DNA of 64,000 nt from Breoghania sp963678585 (lineage in GTDB: Bacteria; Pseudomonadota; Alphaproteobacteria; Rhizobiales; Stappiaceae): NCBI GenBank assembly GCA_963678585.2, contig CAXXGA010000002.1:2728001-2792000 (forward strand). The letters run 5' to 3'. The position numbers were made by a program, and so were the translations under genes. This document shows positions 17,227 through 25,573 of this stretch, one piece after another (position 1 is the stretch's first letter; every line of letters begins with the position of its first letter). A model generated the notes under the pieces. It saw only the letters and a list, made by a program, of their open reading frames with translations, was not told where the DNA came from and searched no databases.

Positions 17227-17790
17227 ATGCCTGACCTTTCCGATCCCGATCAGCAACCCGAGACCGCAGATCTCTCCTGTCTTCTTGCGGCAATCGTCTT
17301 CGAGCCGGGAGAGGACGTGGACACGATCCTCAGTGAGATCGCGACGGAACATTCCGCCTTGCGCCTTGCAGGCGTGGTGCAGACCGGCGGCAACAAGGAC
17401 GGCTGCGATGTGCGCGAAATGGCGCTGAAATCCTTACGCGACGGCTGGGAAATCCACATTCTGGAAGACCGCGGCTCGCAATCGCAGGGCTGCCGCCTGA
17501 ACCCGCATGCGATCACCGAGGTCGCCGGACGCATCGAGAGAGAACTGGAAGCGGGGGCTGACCTCCTGCTGGTCAATCGCTTCGGACGCGCGGAATCGGA
17601 AGGCTACGGCCTGCGCCCGGTCTTCGAGCGCGCCGTTCTCGACGGCGTGCCGGTGCTGACCGCCGTGCGATCCGATTATCTGGGTGCCTGGGAGGAATTC
17701 CACGGCGGGCTGGGCACCGCCCTGCCGCGGGACAAACAGGCCGTGCGCGATTGGTCCGCCCGTGCCTGCGCCGACAGGACGCCCGCCTGA
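17227..17790 (+). CDS. DUF2478 domain protein (possible molybdenum-related NTPase-like)
   Basis: This 187-residue protein shows the DUF2478 pattern: LAAIVFEPGEDVDTILSEIA, GVVQTGG, the segment IHILEDRGSQSQGCRLNP, LLLVNRFGRAESEGYGLRPV and GVPVLTAVRSDYLGAWEEF. The family resembles P-loop nucleotide-binding folds but lacks a clear GxxxxGK(S/T). Members often sit near molybdate transport or Mo-cofactor genes. Here it follows fdhD by 60 bases on the same strand, supporting a molybdoenzyme-related role by context only. Confidence 0.75.
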   Translation: MPDLSDPDQQPETADLSCLLAAIVFEPGEDVDTILSEIATEHSALRLAGVVQTGGNKDGCDVREMALKSLRDGWEIHILEDRGSQSQGCRLNPHAITEVAGRIERELEAGADLLLVNRFGRAESEGYGLRPVFERAVLDGVPVLTAVRSDYLGAWEEFHGGLGTALPRDKQAVRDWSARACADRTPA

Positions 17791-17831
17791 GGCGGCCCAT
17801 CGCTGCACGTCCGTCAACGCGCCCCGAAGGC

Positions 17832-18665
17832 TCACTCCGTTCCGCCCGCATCTCCTTGCGCGCCCGGTTGAAGCTGCCCCCACGCCTCATCCTGCCTGGG
17901 CAGATAGAGCGCGATGCACAGGCCGTGCCCGCCCGCACCTGCCTGCGCCATAACATGACCACCCACAGCCTCGACAAGCGCCCGGCACACGGCAAGCGCC
18001 AGCCCGTTTCCCGCCTGAAACCGCATGGAGGCGAAATAGGGATCAAACAGGCGGGACATATCCCCGCCCGGCAATTGCGGACCGTCGTCGCTCAGGCTCA
18101 TGCAGACATAATCGGCGGGCGGCACCGGTCCGCCATCCACCACCGTGACGGCCCCTGTCGCGATGGCCATCGTCCCGCCCGCCGTCATGCGTGCCCGCGC
18201 CTCCCGGCACAGGCCCAGCAGAGCCTCTTCGATCTGATCGCGCCCGCCCGCGGCTGAGCCCGTATCCCTGTCGGCAACGAATGTGAGATTCACCCCCGGC
18301 CCGAGCGCGGTTTCAAGCGCGGGGCGCAGGTCCGCAAGCAGATCCGCCGCGTCGAAGCCTTGCGCGGAGGCGGGCACATACCCGGCCACCACCTGCAGGG
18401 CCTGCGTGATGTCGTTGACGCGTTTCACCGCGCGCAGGATCTCGCCGCAGTCCCGCCGAACGGCCTCATCCTCCACCTGCCGCACGATGATGTCCGCATA
18501 GAGTTGGATGGCGAGAACGGCGTTGTTGACGTCATGCGCCACACCGCGCGCCAGAAGCCTCACGGCCTGCTGAACGGCGCTCTCGACGCCGGTCGCATCC
18601 GCCGGGCCGGTCAGCCCGGTCTGTCCGGAAATGGCGCGCTCGACAGTGGAATGGACCTGTCCCAT
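17832..18665 (-). CDS. Histidine-kinase-like protein with degenerate ATPase domain
   Basis: The 277-residue protein has no signal peptide, membrane span or sensor domain. A HisKA-like helix pair carries the H-box RGVAHDVNNAVLAI with His44. The ATPase half is degenerate: the N-box position reads LLGLCREARARM (149-160), with Glu155 where Asn is expected, the G1 box is SDDGPQLPGG, and the G2 box is GNGLALA. The hybrid kinase at 58.9-61.5 kb has the canonical LLNLTLNARDAM for comparison. It may be a phosphotransferase or pseudokinase rather than an active kinase. It follows the response-regulator gene by 108 bases, so the two probably work together. Confidence 0.75.
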   Translation of the reverse strand: MGQVHSTVERAISGQTGLTGPADATGVESAVQQAVRLLARGVAHDVNNAVLAIQLYADIIVRQVEDEAVRRDCGEILRAVKRVNDITQALQVVAGYVPASAQGFDAADLLADLRPALETALGPGVNLTFVADRDTGSAAGGRDQIEEALLGLCREARARMTAGGTMAIATGAVTVVDGGPVPPADYVCMSLSDDGPQLPGGDMSRLFDPYFASMRFQAGNGLALAVCRALVEAVGGHVMAQAGAGGHGLCIALYLPRQDEAWGQLQPGAQGDAGGTE

Positions 18666-18773
18666 GACACTCGCTCCATGCGCCCCGTTCAGTCGCCGCT
18701 ATTGTTCATTCTGCGTCAGTGCGGAAGCCGATGGCGCGCGGCGCGCGTGATCCCGCTGTATCGGCCCCAGCCG

Positions 18774-19235
18774 TCAGGAGCAGGCGCCGCAGGCGGGAAA
18801 TTCACGCGCCGCCCCGACGAAAGGGCCGGAACGCCCGCCGTCGGTTGCGGAAAGGCAGTCATCCACCACGTCCCACAGTTCGTCCGGCGAGAACGGCTTT
18901 TTCAGCGTGTGAACCGCACCGAGCGCCCGCGCCATGCGCAGGTAATCCGGCGGCTGGCTATCGCCGTTCAGGAACGGCATGCAGACATTCATTCCCGACA
19001 TCACGATGACCGGCATGGTCCCGTGGGTCTTGCGCAAGGCGCGGATGAATTCGAAACCATCCATGGTGGGCATGAAAATATCCACGAAGATGAGATCGGC
19101 CGCTTGACGGCGAAGTTGCGTCAGACCTTCCACGCCATCCTTTGCCTCACGGACTTCAAAGCCCTTACGCTCCAGAATTGCCCTCAAAGCGGATCGAATC
19201 AGTTCATCGTCATCGACAACGAGAACACACGTCAT
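18774..19235 (-). CDS. Single-domain response regulator (CheY-like)
   Basis: From the ATG at 19235 this is 153 residues containing a single receiver domain. The acidic pocket is VVDDDE (8-11), the phospho-acceptor is Asp52 (FVDIFMPTMDGFEF) and the conserved lysine is in LKKPFSPDEL. There is no DNA-binding output domain, so it should act through a partner protein. A Gly/Ser-rich tail ends in CGACS. It is upstream of and on the same strand as the degenerate histidine-kinase-like gene. Confidence 0.88.
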   Translation of the reverse strand: MTCVLVVDDDELIRSALRAILERKGFEVREAKDGVEGLTQLRRQAADLIFVDIFMPTMDGFEFIRALRKTHGTMPVIVMSGMNVCMPFLNGDSQPPDYLRMARALGAVHTLKKPFSPDELWDVVDDCLSATDGGRSGPFVGAAREFPACGACS

Positions 19236-19426
19236 TCGCCTGCATCCTGCCAATTGCGAGCATATGGACAATTCTTACCAAGTAAGCAGCCGCAGAAACT
19301 CGCCCCCAGTGGAAATTTATGGTTAACGTAAATTAATGATTGGAGAACGTCCATAGATTTCATCGATATAGAAACACTAAACAATGAACTACTTAGGCAG
19401 TTTATACAGTAAAACTGATGAGCTTG
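19236..19426. promoter_or_regulatory. AT-rich spacer upstream of the response regulator
   Basis: The 191-base region is clearly more AT-rich than its surroundings and has no gene. It contains TTAACGTAAATTAA (19323-19336), which is close to the CtrA box TTAA-N7-TTAA but with a 6-base spacer. It probably holds the promoter of the response-regulator gene; CtrA control is only a possibility. Confidence 0.35.
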
Positions 19427-20116
19427 TTAAACACCCAGATAGCGATCGCAGATCTCATCACTGAGACCGGCGGGCACACCGGTCCATTCGCTCTTGCCGC
19501 GCTCCAGTATGACGAAGCGGTCGCAAAGCGCCTTCAGATCGCGAAGCGACTTGTCAATGATGAGGATCGCAAGACCGGATTTCTTCAGTTCCGAGATGGC
19601 GCGCCAGATCTCCTGACGGATCACCGGGGCGAGCCCTTCGGTGGCCTCGTCGAGGATCAGAAGCTTCGGGTTGGTCATCAACGCCCGCCCGATGGCGAGC
19701 ATCTGCTGTTCGCCGCCCGAGAGCGTGCGCGCGGCCTGCTTGCGGCGTTCCGAAAGACGCGGGAAAAGCTCGCCCAACCGGTCCATGGTCCAGTCCCCGG
19801 GTCGGGCCGCGCAGACGAGGTTCTCCTCAACGCTCAGCGGCGCAAAACACCGCCGCCCTTCCGGCACAAGCCCGATGCCGAGCCGAGCGGCCTTGTGCGA
19901 CGGCAGATCGTTGAGGCTTTTTCCGGCGAAAGTAATCGCGCCGCGGCTTGAGGCCATCATCCGGCAGATGCAGCGCACCGTCGTAGTCTTGCCCATGCCG
20001 TTTCGCCCCATCAAGGCCACGACCTCGCCCGCCCCGACACTGAGATCGACACCGAAAAGCGCCTGCGAGGAGCCATAGGAGGCCGTCAGTTCACGGACTT
20101 CCAGAAGCGCGCTCAT
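19427..20116 (-). CDS. livF: Branched-chain amino acid ABC transporter ATPase LivF-type
   Basis: The 229-residue ATPase has GRNGMGKTTTVRCI (Walker A), the LivF-typical GLVPEGRRCFAPLSVEENL, LSGGEQQMLAIGRAL (signature) and LLILDEATEGLAPVI (Walker B). It energises the importer encoded by the upstream livG, livM, livH and binding-protein genes. The start overlaps the livG stop (ATGA). The substrate may be branched-chain amino acids or a related amide or organic acid; family membership alone does not decide. Confidence 0.9.
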   Translation of the reverse strand: MSALLEVRELTASYGSSQALFGVDLSVGAGEVVALMGRNGMGKTTTVRCICRMMASSRGAITFAGKSLNDLPSHKAARLGIGLVPEGRRCFAPLSVEENLVCAARPGDWTMDRLGELFPRLSERRKQAARTLSGGEQQMLAIGRALMTNPKLLILDEATEGLAPVIRQEIWRAISELKKSGLAILIIDKSLRDLKALCDRFVILERGKSEWTGVPAGLSDEICDRYLGV

Positions 20117-20865
20117 GCTTCCTCCTCGCCAAGATAGGCGGCGCGCACGAGCGGATCGTTACGCACCTCGTCCACCGTTCCGCTGGCGACGATCCGGCCA
20201 TAGACCAGCACGGATATGCGATCCGCCAGCGCGAAGACCGCTTCCATGTCATGTTCCACCAGCAGGATCGGCGCTTCCATGCGAAGCTCGTCGAGAAGCT
20301 CCGTCATCTGCTTCGCCCCGTCCGGCCCCATGCCCGCCATCGGTTCATCCAGCAGGAACACCTTGGGTTCCTGCGCCATGGCGATGGTCATTTCCAGCGC
20401 GCGGCGTTCGCCGTGGGAGATATCGGAGGCGCGCATGTCGGCGCGATAGGCAAGATCGACCCGCTCCAGCGCCGCCATGGCCGGTTCCACCAGCCGCGGA
20501 TCGGATAGCGCGGGCCGGAAAAACCGATAGGTCCGCCTCAGTCGACCCTGCACCGCCAGCATGACGTTTTGAAGCACAGTGAATTCACCGGCAACGGAAG
20601 AAACCTGATAGCTGCGCGCAAGGCCTGCACGGGCGCGCGCCACCGCATCGAGGCCGGTCACATCGCGACCCGCCAGATGGATCGAGCCCTCGTCGGGCGT
20701 CAGTTCGCCCGCGATCTGCTTGATCAGCGTGGATTTGCCCGCCCCGTTCGGCCCGATCAGCGCATGGATTTCGCCGGGGCGCAGATCGAGGCTGACATTG
20801 TCGCTCGCCTTCAGCGCGCCGAAGGTCTTGGAGATGCCGCGAATATCGAGAACCGGCTCACCCAT
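20113..20865 (-). CDS. livG: Branched-chain amino acid ABC transporter ATPase LivG-type
   Basis: From the ATG at 20865 the protein has 250 residues (a start at 20910 would lie deeper inside livM). Motifs are GPNGAGKSTLIKQI, SHGERRALEMTIAMAQ (signature variant) and VFLLDEPMAGMGPDGAKQM, with the LivG-type C-terminal VLVYGRIVASGTVDEVRNDP. It is the second ATPase of the importer. It overlaps livM by 8 bases and livF by 4, showing a tightly coupled operon. Confidence 0.9.
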   Translation of the reverse strand: MGEPVLDIRGISKTFGALKASDNVSLDLRPGEIHALIGPNGAGKSTLIKQIAGELTPDEGSIHLAGRDVTGLDAVARARAGLARSYQVSSVAGEFTVLQNVMLAVQGRLRRTYRFFRPALSDPRLVEPAMAALERVDLAYRADMRASDISHGERRALEMTIAMAQEPKVFLLDEPMAGMGPDGAKQMTELLDELRMEAPILLVEHDMEAVFALADRISVLVYGRIVASGTVDEVRNDPLVRAAYLGEEEA

Positions 20866-21838
20866 GGCGACGCTCCCCGGCAAAAAGCCCGACGAGCCCG
20901 CCGCGCGCAAACAGCACGACCAGCAGCAGCAACCCGCCCAGCATGAACTGCCAGTATTCCGAAACCCCGCCGAGGCTATGTTCCAGAACGATATAAAGTG
21001 CCGCCCCCGCCAGCGGCCCGAAGAGCCGCCCCACCCCGCCCAGAATGACGAAAACCATGATCTCGCCAGAGGTGTGCCAGGACATCATTTCCGGTGAGAC
21101 GAAGCGGTTGAGATCGGCATAGAGCGCGCCCGACAGCCCCGTCACCATGCCCGAAAGCGTAAAGGCGGTGAGCAACACGCGCTGCGGATTGATGCCGAGG
21201 CTCTTGAGCCTTTCCGCATTCTGCCGCGCCCCGTTCAGCGCCAGCCCGAAGCGTGAGCGCGCCAGCAGCGCCGACAAGCCCAGTACCGCCATCAGCAACC
21301 CGTAGCAGATGAGAAAGAACGTCAGCGGATCGAGCGTGTTGAGCCCCGGGAACCCGTTGCGCAACCCCAGCGACAGCCCGTCCTCGCCGCCATAGGCGGG
21401 CCAGGAAATCGCGAAATAATAGAGCATCTGCGCAAAGGCGAGCGTGATCATGATGAAGAATACGCCGGTGGTCCGAAGGCTCAAGGCCCCGATGACAAGC
21501 GCCACGAACCCGCTCGCCGCAATCGCCACCAGCCAGATGATCGGCATGGACTGCGTGCCCTCCACCTCGAAGGGCCATGTGAGGACCGGCTCGTAATACA
21601 TGGCATGCGTGGCGAGGATGCCCGCCGCATAGCCGCCGATCCCGAAGAAGGCCGCATGGCCGAGCGAGACGAGCCCGCCGTGACCGAGCGCGATGTTCAG
21701 CCCGGCGCCTGCAAGCGCGAGGATCGCCGCCTTGGTCGCCAGCGTGATGGTGAAGGTCTCGCCGCTGGAACTGGCATAAAGCGCCACCGCAAGAATGCCG
21801 AAACCGATGACGGTGTTGAGGATGGTTTCCCGCTTCAT
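20858..21838 (-). CDS. livM: Branched-chain amino acid ABC transporter permease LivM-type
   Basis: The 326-residue membrane protein has about nine hydrophobic spans. Family motifs are GAGLNIALGHGGLVSLGHAA near the N-terminus, LSLRTTGVFFIMITLAFAQM, and the EAA-like GALYADLNRFVSPEMMSW followed by VILGGVGRLFGPLAGAAL. It forms the channel with LivH. It overlaps livH by 4 bases (ATGA). Confidence 0.9.
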   Translation of the reverse strand: MKRETILNTVIGFGILAVALYASSSGETFTITLATKAAILALAGAGLNIALGHGGLVSLGHAAFFGIGGYAAGILATHAMYYEPVLTWPFEVEGTQSMPIIWLVAIAASGFVALVIGALSLRTTGVFFIMITLAFAQMLYYFAISWPAYGGEDGLSLGLRNGFPGLNTLDPLTFFLICYGLLMAVLGLSALLARSRFGLALNGARQNAERLKSLGINPQRVLLTAFTLSGMVTGLSGALYADLNRFVSPEMMSWHTSGEIMVFVILGGVGRLFGPLAGAALYIVLEHSLGGVSEYWQFMLGGLLLLVVLFARGGLVGLFAGERRHG

Positions 21839-22761
21839 CGCGCGCCCGCCTTGCCGTAAAGCCCGCCGGGCTTGAAGACCAGCACCGCCGCCATGAGGAT
21901 ATAGATCGACATGGAGGCAAGCGCCGAGCCGATGGAGGTGGCGCGCGAGGGATCCATGAAAAGCCCGAAGGCGGCGGGCAGCAGGAAACGCCCCAGCGTA
22001 TCGGTGACGCCGACGAGGATCGCTCCGACAAGCGCGCCCTTGATGGAACCGATCCCGCCGATCACCACCACCACAAAGGCGAGGATCAGCACCGGCTCGC
22101 CCATGCCCACCTGCACCGACTGCACGGTGCCGACCAACGCGCCCGCAAGCCCCGCAAGACCTGCCCCCAGCGCAAAGACGACGGTGTAGAGCCGGGTGAT
22201 ATCGACGCCGAGCGCCGCGATCATCTCCCGGTCCGCCTCGCCCGCCCGGATACGGATGCCGAGCCGCGTGCGATTGATCAGCGCCATCAGGAAGAAGGCG
22301 ACCGCCAGCCCCACCGCGATGAGCGCGAGCCGAAAGAGCGGATAGTCGATCCCGCCGGGAAGATGCACCGCGCCGGAAAGTGCTTCCGGCAGGTTCAGGA
22401 ACAGCGGGAAGGAGCCGAAGAGATAGCGTGTTCCTTCCGAAAACATCAGGATCAGCGCGAAGGTCGCCAGCACCTGATCGAGGTGATTGCGATCATAGAG
22501 CTTGCGGATGACGAGCACCTCGACGATGGCCCCCGCCGCTGCCGCCGCGATGAGGCTTGCCGTCAGCCCCAGCCAGTAGGAGCCGGTGGCGGCCGCCACG
22601 GCCGCACAGGCAAACGCGCCTGCCATATAGAGCGAGCCGTGGGCGAGATTGATCAGCCCCATCACGCCGAAGACCAGCGTCAGCCCGGCCGCCATCAGGA
22701 ACAGCATGACGCCGAACTGAAGACCGTTGAGGATCTGTTCGAAAACGAGAGCGCCCGTCAC
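21835..22761 (-). CDS. livH: Branched-chain amino acid ABC transporter permease LivH-type
   Basis: The 308-residue protein starts at GTG 22761 and is highly hydrophobic with about eight spans. LivH motifs include LTLVFGVMGLINLAHGSLYM, the loop IRAGEADREMIAALGVDITR and VVVIGGIGSIKGALVGAIL. It lies 109 bases downstream of the binding-protein gene, and that gap carries a strong hairpin. Confidence 0.9.
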   Translation of the reverse strand: MTGALVFEQILNGLQFGVMLFLMAAGLTLVFGVMGLINLAHGSLYMAGAFACAAVAAATGSYWLGLTASLIAAAAAGAIVEVLVIRKLYDRNHLDQVLATFALILMFSEGTRYLFGSFPLFLNLPEALSGAVHLPGGIDYPLFRLALIAVGLAVAFFLMALINRTRLGIRIRAGEADREMIAALGVDITRLYTVVFALGAGLAGLAGALVGTVQSVQVGMGEPVLILAFVVVVIGGIGSIKGALVGAILVGVTDTLGRFLLPAAFGLFMDPSRATSIGSALASMSIYILMAAVLVFKPGGLYGKAGAR

Positions 22762-22820
22762 GCCGCACTCCGCAAACTCGGATTGAGACCCGACGAGGAT
22801 ACCGGGCCGATCAGGAAAAC

Positions 22821-22847
22821 GGCGCGAGCGGTCGAACCGCCCGCGCC
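22821..22847 (-). terminator. Hairpin between the binding-protein gene and livH
   Basis: GGCGCGAGCGGT (22821-22832) pairs with ACCGCCCGCGCC (22836-22847) with a single A-C mismatch and a 3-base loop. On the minus strand it is followed by GTTTTCC. It lies just after the binding-protein stop, so it is likely a partial terminator or mRNA stabiliser giving more binding protein than membrane subunits. Confidence 0.6.
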
Positions 22848-22870
22848 CCGATTACACCGTCTCCCGGCGC

Positions 22871-24022
22871 TTACATCTTGCAGTCGGCGACATAGGCGTT
22901 GTCGCGATCGACCAGCGCGGTATCGACGATCTTGTTGGTGTAGATGTCGCCTTCCTTGATCACCTCGCGGACATAGATGTCCTGAATGGGATGATTGTTG
23001 GAGGCAAAGGAGAACTTGCCGCGCACGCTGGCGAAATCGGCTTCCTTGAGCGCCGCACGGAAGGCATCCGCATCCTTCACCGAGGCCGTCTTCATGGCGG
23101 ACAGCAACAGGTTGCCGGTGTCGTAGCCGTAAGCGGCATAGATCGACGGCAGGCGGCCATAGGCCTTCTGGAAGCCCTCCACGAAGGTCTTGTTGGCGGC
23201 GTTGTCGATGTCCTTGGACCAGTTGGCGGAGTTCTTCACGCCAAGGGCCGCATCGCCCACGGCCTGCAGGATCGCCTGATCGAAGGAGAAGGCCGGGCCG
23301 ATGAGCGGAAGATCGACGCCCGACTGCTGATACTGCTTCATGAAGGCGATGCCCATGCCGCCGGGCAGGAAGAAGAACACGCTGTCGGCACCCGAAGCGC
23401 GGATCTGCGCGATTTCAGCCGCGTAGTCGGTCTGGCCGAGCTTGGTGTAGACCTCGCCCGCAAGCTCGTCGCCATAAAAGCGCTTGAAGCCGGTGAGCGA
23501 GTCCTTACCGGCCGGATAGTTCGGCGCAAGGATGAAGCTCTTCTTGTAGCCCGCCTTCTTGGCGTAAGCGCCTGCGGCTTCGTGCAGGTTGTCGTTCTGA
23601 TAGGAGACGGAGAAATAGTTCGGATTGCAGCCCCGGCCCGCAAGCTGCGACGGCGCGGCGTTGACCGAGAGATAGAACTTGCCCTGCGCGGTCGCGGCAG
23701 GCACCACCGCCATGGCAAGGTTCGACCAGATGATGCCGGTCAGGACATCGACCTTGTCGCTCTGGATCATCTTGTCGGCGAGCTGCACCGCCACGTCGGG
23801 CTTGCGCTGATCGTCTTCCACGACGACCTCAACATCGCTCGTGCCCGACTGCTTGATCGCCAGCAGGAAGCCGTCGCGCGCATCGAGCCCGAGGCTCGCG
23901 CCGCCGCCGGAAAGCGTCGTGATCATGCCGACCTTGACCGGCTCCGCGAAAACCGGCTGCGCACAAGCGCCGGCAACCATCACCGCGGCGAGCGCCGCGA
24001 TCCCCAGTTTGGAAGATGTCAT
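22871..24022 (-). CDS. ABC transporter substrate-binding protein (Liv/amide family)
   Basis: The 383-residue protein starts at the ATG at 24022 and has a signal peptide (AALAAVMVAGACAQPVFAEP, cleavage likely at about residue 26). The mature part opens VKVGMITTLSGGGASLGLDA, typical of peripla_BP_6 proteins, and continues with LTGIIWSNLAMAVVPAA and QTDYAAEIAQIRASGADSVF. It binds the solute in the periplasm for LivHMGF encoded downstream. The ligand is unclear; such proteins may bind aromatic or organic acids as well as amino acids. Confidence 0.88.
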   Translation of the reverse strand: MTSSKLGIAALAAVMVAGACAQPVFAEPVKVGMITTLSGGGASLGLDARDGFLLAIKQSGTSDVEVVVEDDQRKPDVAVQLADKMIQSDKVDVLTGIIWSNLAMAVVPAATAQGKFYLSVNAAPSQLAGRGCNPNYFSVSYQNDNLHEAAGAYAKKAGYKKSFILAPNYPAGKDSLTGFKRFYGDELAGEVYTKLGQTDYAAEIAQIRASGADSVFFFLPGGMGIAFMKQYQQSGVDLPLIGPAFSFDQAILQAVGDAALGVKNSANWSKDIDNAANKTFVEGFQKAYGRLPSIYAAYGYDTGNLLLSAMKTASVKDADAFRAALKEADFASVRGKFSFASNNHPIQDIYVREVIKEGDIYTNKIVDTALVDRDNAYVADCKM

Positions 24023-24060
24023 GTCCTGTCCCCCGGCTTTTCGCCTTTTGGTTTGCAACG

Positions 24061-24080
24061 TCAGTCCGCGTTTTGACTGA
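24061..24080. promoter_or_regulatory. Inverted repeat upstream of the liv operon
   Basis: TCAGTC (24061-24066) is mirrored by GACTGA (24075-24080) with an 8-base centre. It lies 39 bases before the binding-protein start in a 255-base divergent gap (24023-24277) that holds no gene. It is a candidate operator. Confidence 0.3.
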
Positions 24081-24277
24081 AGGGCAGTTTTAGCCCGCGA
24101 AATTCAACATGTCATCGCCGCGCGTGAAAAACGTCCCGCAAAACCGGCGAAGAACAACCAGCCTCCCGCCTGCCCGACTTTCACGCGAGGTCGAACCCGG
24201 CTAGAAATGACCATCGAAGATCATTCTTGCAGCCCTTTTGCACGAGACCCTTCCAGCCCCGAAAAGGCCCGCCGCCC

Positions 24278-25573
24278 TTGCCGTTCCGCTTCATTCACAC
24301 CGCCGACGTCCACCTCGATTCGCCGCTGAAATCGCTGGCGCTGAGAAATGCGGATCTGGGCGCGCTGATCGGAGCCGCCACCCGCGCCGCCTTTTCCCGC
24401 ACCGTCGATCTCGCCATCGAGGAAGACGTCGATGCGTTGCTGATCGCGGGCGATCTCTATGACGGCTCGCAAACCTCCATGAAGACGGCGGTCTTTCTGG
24501 CAACCGAGCTTGCCCGCCTCGATGAAAAGGGCATCCGGACCTTCCTCATTCGCGGCAATCACGACGCCATGTCGCGCATCACCCGCGAACTGACGCTGCC
24601 GGAAAGCGTGAAGACCTTCTCAGGCCGCGCCGAAGCCGTGAACGTGGAGGCGGATGCGCCCTTCGAGGTCGCGATCCACGGCATCAGCTTTTCAAACCCG
24701 CATGCGCCGGAAAGCCTGCTCGACAAGTTCCGCCCGGCGGTTCCGGGCGCGGTCAACATCGCCATGCTGCACACGAGCCTCGGCGGTGCGCCGGGCCATG
24801 ACCCTTATGCCCCCTGCCAGCCGGGTGAGCTTGATGCACTGGGCTTCGATTACTGGGCGCTCGGCCACATCCATCAGCGCTCCGTGCAAGGGGCGAAAGG
24901 CTCCATCGTCATGCCCGGCATCCCACAGGGCCGCGATATCGGCGAGGCGGGTGCCGGCACGGTGAGCCTCGTCACCATCGCCGATGACCGGACGCTCATC
25001 ATCGAGCCCCGCGTTACCGCCATCGCTCAGTTCGAGCGCGTCAGCCTCGATCTGACCGGCCTCAATGACTGGCCCGCGGCCATCGACGCGATGGGAAGCG
25101 CCCTGCGCAATGCCCGCCGCGAGGCCGAATGCGACCACCTCGTCGCGCGGCTTGAGATCTCCGGCGAGACCCCGCTCAGCTGGCGGCTCAGGCGCGACGC
25201 GGATCTTCTTCTGGGCGAGGCGGAAGCACAGGCCGCCAGCATCGGCAAGACGTGGATCGACAAGATCGCCAACACCGCCCCCCCGCCTGCAAGCCTCGAC
25301 CCGGCCAATGCGGAGGAGACCGGCGCGCCGGTCCATGAATTGCGCTCGCTGATCCTCGATGAGGTCATGCAAAGCCCCGGCTACCGCGAGGCGCTTTCCG
25401 AGCTTTCCCGCGATCTCATGAGCCAGCTTCCCGGCGAGGTCCGCGCCGCCTTCGGGGAGGATGAGGCGGAGAACGAGGCAACCCTTGCCGCACTGGCGCG
25501 CGAGGGAGCGGATGACATTCTCGCCCGATTGCAGACGACCTCCGGATCGGATGCGGAAGGGGTAGAGAGCTGA
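24278..25573 (+). CDS. yhaO: YhaO-like DNA repair metallophosphoesterase (SbcD/Mre11-type)
   Basis: A calcineurin-like phosphoesterase of 431 residues if it starts at the TTG at 24278 (MPFRFIHTADVHLDSPL); a TTG at 24227 adds 17 unlikely residues. Metal motifs are HTADVHLD (7-14), IAGDLYDGSQ, RGNHD and WALGHIHQ. YhaO proteins are the nuclease partners of the Rad50-like YhaN ATPase. The next gene starts one base before this one's stop finishes (TGATG), which indicates translational coupling and a complex. The biological role, probably processing of DNA ends, is family inference. Confidence 0.88.
   Translation: MPFRFIHTADVHLDSPLKSLALRNADLGALIGAATRAAFSRTVDLAIEEDVDALLIAGDLYDGSQTSMKTAVFLATELARLDEKGIRTFLIRGNHDAMSRITRELTLPESVKTFSGRAEAVNVEADAPFEVAIHGISFSNPHAPESLLDKFRPAVPGAVNIAMLHTSLGGAPGHDPYAPCQPGELDALGFDYWALGHIHQRSVQGAKGSIVMPGIPQGRDIGEAGAGTVSLVTIADDRTLIIEPRVTAIAQFERVSLDLTGLNDWPAAIDAMGSALRNARREAECDHLVARLEISGETPLSWRLRRDADLLLGEAEAQAASIGKTWIDKIANTAPPPASLDPANAEETGAPVHELRSLILDEVMQSPGYREALSELSRDLMSQLPGEVRAAFGEDEAENEATLAALAREGADDILARLQTTSGSDAEGVES

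Noticed and set aside
19323..19336. TTAA-N6-TTAA as a CtrA site
   Set aside because: The spacer is one base short of the TTAA-N7-TTAA consensus and lies in generally AT-rich DNA; kept only as a note in the spacer feature.
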